Shown piece after piece: positions 61,089-64,000 of a stretch of DNA of 64,000 nt. The notes beneath the pieces are model-generated. The model was not told the origin of the DNA. It searched no databases and saw only the letters and a list, made by a program, of their open reading frames with translations. Every line of letters begins with the position of its first letter. Within the stretch, counting starts at the first letter, position 1. Position numbers and translations under genes: made by a program. The stretch lies in contig OY969789.1 of the NCBI GenBank assembly GCA_963703085.1, positions 682,001 through 746,000 of the forward strand, written 5' to 3'. Origin of the DNA: DATAEG01 sp963703085 (GTDB lineage: Bacteria; Actinomycetota; Actinomycetes; Mycobacteriales; Jatrophihabitantaceae).

Positions 61089-62411
61089 TCAGTCGGCGTT
61101 GCCGAGCACCGCCCCTACCTGCAGTTCGTCCTCGGTCTCGACCTCGTCCAGATCGTCCTCGACGGGCTGGGCGACCTGCCCCGCGTCGGCCCCGGCGAGA
61201 GCCTTGTGCACGGTCGAGAGCGCCACCGCGGCGGCCAGCACTGTCGCCATGGCGATCCAGAACGGCAGGTGCACGTTGTAGTGCTCGACCAGCTTGCTGG
61301 CCACGAACGGCGCCAGCCCGCCGCCGAAGAACCGGACGAACCCGTAGGCGGCCGAGGCGACCGGTCGCTCGACCGGGGCGATGCTCATCACGGCAGTGGT
61401 CACCAGCGTGTTGTTGACCCCGATGAAGGCGCCGGCCACGATCACGCAGACGATGACGACCGGCTTGTGGTTCGCGTACGCCGCGATCACCGCAAGATCC
61501 GCGGCCATCAAGACGAAGTTGCCGTAGAGGGTTCGTGCGGTGCCGAAACGAGCCTTGAGCAGCGGCGCACCCCACACCGCGAAGATGGCGACCAACACGC
61601 CCCAGCCGAAGAAGACCAGGCCGAGCTGCTGCGGCGAGATCGGTCGCATCAGGAACGGCGTGTAGCCGAGCATGGTGAAGAAGCCCCAGTTGTAGAGCAG
61701 CCCCACCAAGCTGGTCGTGCCGAGGCTGCGATGCCGCAGCGCCTTGATCGGTTCGATGATGCTTTCCTTGCGGGCCGGGCGCGGCGTCGCGGGCAGCAGG
61801 AAGATCGTGGCGACGAGAGCGATCGCCATCAACACCGAGACGCCGAAGAACGGTCCGCGCCAGCTGATCGAACCGAGTTCACCGCCGACCAGCGGGCCGA
61901 GGCCGATACCTACTCCCAACGCCGTCTCGTACAGCACGATCGCGCCGCCGAAACCGCCCGACGCGGAAGCGACGATGACGGCCAGAGAGGTGGCGATGAA
62001 CAGGGCGTTGCCGAGGCCCCAACCGGCCCGGAACCCGACGATGCTGTCGATGCTGTTCGACGCGCCGGCCGCAGCGGCGAACACCACGATCAGCACCAGC
62101 CCGGCGATCAGGGTCCGCTTGGCGCCGAGCCGGCTGGACACCCAGCCGGTCACGAGCATGGCCACCGCGGTGACGACCAGGTAGCTGGTGAACAGCAGCT
62201 CGGTCTGACTGGTGGTGGCATGCAGCTTGCTGCTGATCGCGGGCAGGATCGGGTCGACCAGGCCGATCCCCATGAAGGACACGACGCAGGCGAAGGCCAC
62301 GATCCACACTGCCTTGGGCTGTTGGAACATGTCCCGCATCGACGCGTGGGCGGCTGCTGGCCGGCCCGGGCCAGCTGCTGGGGCGGCCGGGGACGGCGTC
62401 GGACTGGTCAT
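61089..62411 (-). CDS. MFS transporter (multidrug/sugar efflux type)
   Basis: This 440-residue protein has twelve helices, a cytoplasmic Pro/Ala-rich N-terminus, VSFMGIGLVDPILPAIS and GWVSSRLGAKRTLIAGL. The C-terminal tail is acidic (EDDLDEVETEDELQ). Its ATG overlaps the stop of the MarR gene, so the MarR very likely controls it. Confidence 0.9.
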   Translation of the reverse strand: MTSPTPSPAAPAAGPGRPAAAHASMRDMFQQPKAVWIVAFACVVSFMGIGLVDPILPAISSKLHATTSQTELLFTSYLVVTAVAMLVTGWVSSRLGAKRTLIAGLVLIVVFAAAAGASNSIDSIVGFRAGWGLGNALFIATSLAVIVASASGGFGGAIVLYETALGVGIGLGPLVGGELGSISWRGPFFGVSVLMAIALVATIFLLPATPRPARKESIIEPIKALRHRSLGTTSLVGLLYNWGFFTMLGYTPFLMRPISPQQLGLVFFGWGVLVAIFAVWGAPLLKARFGTARTLYGNFVLMAADLAVIAAYANHKPVVIVCVIVAGAFIGVNNTLVTTAVMSIAPVERPVASAAYGFVRFFGGGLAPFVASKLVEHYNVHLPFWIAMATVLAAAVALSTVHKALAGADAGQVAQPVEDDLDEVETEDELQVGAVLGNAD

Positions 62412-62875
62412 TCGTTATCGCTCAATTCTGTGCTTGTCGGAAGGTTGGTGAGACGGTCCAGAGCGGGCACCGCCGCCTCGAGCGCGGCCAGCTCCGCATC
62501 GGAAAGTTGGTGCAGCTGGGCTGCGACCGTGGCGATGCGGGCACGTCGGTAGGCCGCAACGCGTTCGCGTCCCTCATCGGTAACGGCGACGAGCGCCGCC
62601 CGGCCGTCTGAGGGGTCGGCCTGCCGGACGGCGAGCCCTTCGGTCTCCAGCCGGTTCACCAGGCTGGTCATGCCGGGTTGGCTGACCCGCTCGCGGACGG
62701 CGAGATCGCTGACCCGCATGGGTCCGGCGAACGACAGCGTGTCCAGGGTGGTGAAGACCGTGGAACTGAGGCCGCCGGGCCGGGTCTGCCGACGTGACCA
62801 CATCATCAAGGCTTCGAGACCTTGGGCGATGCGGCGAGTGGCTCGATCGCTGGTTGTGGCGCTGCTCCGGGGCAC
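62408..62875 (-). CDS. MarR family transcriptional regulator
   Basis: This 155-residue winged-helix regulator has MRVSDLAVRERVSQPGMTSLVNRLETEGLAVRQADPSDGRAALV. It is the first gene of a two-gene unit with the MFS transporter (ATGA overlap). GTG 62875 starts it. An AT-rich near-palindrome GCGTTATATAAGACGC lies 18 bp upstream and could be its operator. Confidence 0.9.
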   Translation of the reverse strand: MPRSSATTSDRATRRIAQGLEALMMWSRRQTRPGGLSSTVFTTLDTLSFAGPMRVSDLAVRERVSQPGMTSLVNRLETEGLAVRQADPSDGRAALVAVTDEGRERVAAYRRARIATVAAQLHQLSDAELAALEAAVPALDRLTNLPTSTELSDNE

Positions 62876-62892
62876 TCGTGAATAATATCAGT

Positions 62893-62908
62893 GCGTTATA
62901 TAAGACGC
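62893..62908. promoter_or_regulatory. AT-rich near-palindrome before marR/MFS
   Basis: GCGTTATATAAGACGC contains the perfect core TTATATAA and imperfect GCGT/ACGC ends, 18 bp before the GTG. It may hold the -10 element and an operator. Confidence 0.4.
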
Positions 62909-62930
62909 CTATGTGATCTGCTAGACGTGC

Positions 62931-63401
62931 CTAGGCAGGCGGTGGGTCCGTCAACCCGATCACCGGGACCGTGACGGTGATCGGTGCCGCCACTCGGAAA
63001 TGAACAGTCACCACGACGGTGTCGCCCTTGACCAGGGCCTTGCTCGGCTTCTCGATCATGATGTGCTGCCCGAACGGCCGCAGCGTCGTGCTGCCGTGCG
63101 CGGGGATCCGTACTGCCGCCGCGTCCATCCCGCCGGAGGCGTTGTCGGACATCGTCATGGCTGCACCACCGGCGCCGGTGGTCACCGATGTGATCTCGTC
63201 GGGACGGTCGGTGCGGTTGTCGATGCGCAGGTAGACGGCGACCACATCCGGAGAAGCCGGCTCGCGGATGTACGCCCGGCTGATCGTCAACGCCGGCGCC
63301 ACCGGGTGCCCGGACCGCCCTGCCACCGCACCCCAGCCCAGTCCCGCCACCCCGAACGCGGCGACTGCGACGGCAGCGATCCACGGCGTCCGCACATTCA
63401 T
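62931..63401 (-). CDS. PCu(A)C copper chaperone
   Basis: This 156-residue exported protein has an N-terminal signal helix (WIAAVAVAAFGVAGLGWG). The PCuAC domain has YLRIDNRTDRPDEI, GAAMTMSDNASGGMDAAAV and PFGQHIMIEKPSKAL, with Met/His ligands M-H-M. It delivers Cu(I) to the oxidase Cu_A or Cu_B site. It follows a CopD-like gene on the same strand. Confidence 0.88.
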   Translation of the reverse strand: MNVRTPWIAAVAVAAFGVAGLGWGAVAGRSGHPVAPALTISRAYIREPASPDVVAVYLRIDNRTDRPDEITSVTTGAGGAAMTMSDNASGGMDAAAVRIPAHGSTTLRPFGQHIMIEKPSKALVKGDTVVVTVHFRVAAPITVTVPVIGLTDPPPA

Positions 63402-63420
63402 GTCTGCAATCCTCTCCTGT

Positions 63421-63999
63421 TCAGCTCAGCCGTACGGTGACGACGGTGCTGACCGCGTCGAACTGCGACCAGGTGGCCAGCACCTGGAACCGCCACCGGC
63501 CGGCCGCCGGAAGGACGACGCCTGTCGCGCGGTACGCGGCGCCGCTGCCGGTGAGCGGGACGGCGATCGGGCCGAGGTGCTGCTCGTCCTGTGCCGCGGT
63601 CACGGTGAGCTTTGCGGGCTGGCTCCCGGTCACGTCGACGAGCACTTCGACTGCGCCATGTTTTCGTGGCGCCACGTGCACCGCCACGGTGGCGCCGTGC
63701 CCGATCGAGGCCGAACCGGAGACCGGCTTGGCTGCGTCGGCGGCGGCCGCCACGCTGCGCCCGGGTGGCTCGGCGACGAGAACCGAGGCCGCGCCCAGGG
63801 CGACGGCGGCCAGCAGGGCCTCCACGGCGACCAGTCGGCGGAGCAGCGTCGGAGTGATTGCCGGTGCCGCTGATCCAGCCGTGGTCACCGGTGCCGCCGC
63901 GGGCCGATCCGCGTTCAGATCGGGTCGCCGGGCACCCCAGATGATCCGCAGCGCGCGCCGCGACCAGCTCGCGACGACGACGATGACGACGAGCAGGAC
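63421..63999 (-). CDS. CopD/YcnJ-like copper resistance protein, C-terminal part
   Basis: The frame is open to the right edge; 192 residues are seen. A membrane stretch (LLVVIVVVASWSRRALRI) and another helix (LVAVEALLAAVALGAASVLV) precede an exported domain ending FQVLATWSQFDAVSTVVTVRLS, as in CopC/CopD fusions that carry an FixH/YtkA-like tail. The 5' part, with any CopC domain, is outside the window. PCuAC follows 19 bp later. Confidence 0.72.
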   Translation of the reverse strand, partial: VLLVVIVVVASWSRRALRIIWGARRPDLNADRPAAAPVTTAGSAAPAITPTLLRRLVAVEALLAAVALGAASVLVAEPPGRSVAAAADAAKPVSGSASIGHGATVAVHVAPRKHGAVEVLVDVTGSQPAKLTVTAAQDEQHLGPIAVPLTGSGAAYRATGVVLPAAGRWRFQVLATWSQFDAVSTVVTVRLS

Positions 64000-64000
64000 A

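Overview
The window is high-G+C DNA from an actinomycete. Genes are dense, GTG starts are common and ATGA/GTGA overlaps are frequent. Group II truncated hemoglobin, a CtaJ-like oxidase subunit, the CysM-CysO-Mec sulfur cluster, DUF5130, DUF2017-ClpS and an Rv2466c-type thioredoxin-fold protein point to the Mycobacteriales/Frankiales neighbourhood. The order of 0.9-17 kb matches what I recall of M. tuberculosis Rv2466c-Rv2478c, and 40-53 kb matches Rv1341-Rv1330c. Insertions such as efeUOB, topoisomerase IB and a RIO kinase argue against Mycobacterium itself. No rRNA, CRISPR or intact mobile element was seen. Three ordinary tRNA genes (Arg-TCT, His-GTG, Lys-CTT) and one odd one (Leu-TAG) are present.

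Layout. 0-17 kb: CtaG-like protein, Rv2466c-like protein, pepN, DUF5130, CtaJ, amidase, DUF402, YihY, HNH, MscS, a PRC-barrel operon, glbO, a GH13 alpha-glucosidase, thioesterase, EttA and SSB. 17-25 kb: regulators (GlxA, TetR, MarR) with visible operators, tRNA-Arg, orn with tRNA-His, small membrane proteins, YcnI, tRNA-Lys, hemerythrin and an NmrA-like SDR. 25-34 kb: a long minus-strand run read as efeU-efeO-efeB-FAD reductase-(small ORF)-PIG-L-topoisomerase IB. It has a DtxR/IdeR-like box in front of efeU. 34-38 kb: DUF3618 and bcp, then an unusual short-armed tRNA-Leu(TAG). Its 3' end is repeated directly about 1 kb downstream around a decayed IS481-type element. A proline-rich membrane protein and a RIO kinase preceded by a 17-codon ORF follow. 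38-47 kb: MBL-Rieske protein, rdgB-rph, an ECF sigma/partner pair in opposite orientation, then CpdA-like MBL, murI, rhomboid, cysM, cysO and mec. 47-57 kb: membrane proteins, GDPD, SDR, SMP-30, DUF2017-clpS, pncB-ADH-pncA and ctaD. 57-64 kb: a SnoaL-type ECF sigma factor divergent from a DHA2 transporter, a DUF222-HNH pseudogene with four frameshifts, a MarR/MFS pair, and a copper module (PCuAC, CopD-like) running off the end.

Themes. Respiration and copper: CtaG-like, CtaJ, CtaD, YcnI, PCuAC and CopD. Iron: EfeUOB. Sulfur and redox: CysM/CysO/Mec, Bcp, Rv2466c-like protein. NAD salvage: PncA/PncB. RNA metabolism: Orn, Rph, EttA. The most notable items are the tRNA-Leu with its flanking repeats, IS481-like end relics beside two tRNA genes, a family of long GATGATCAAGG palindromes, and several clear operator/promoter architectures.
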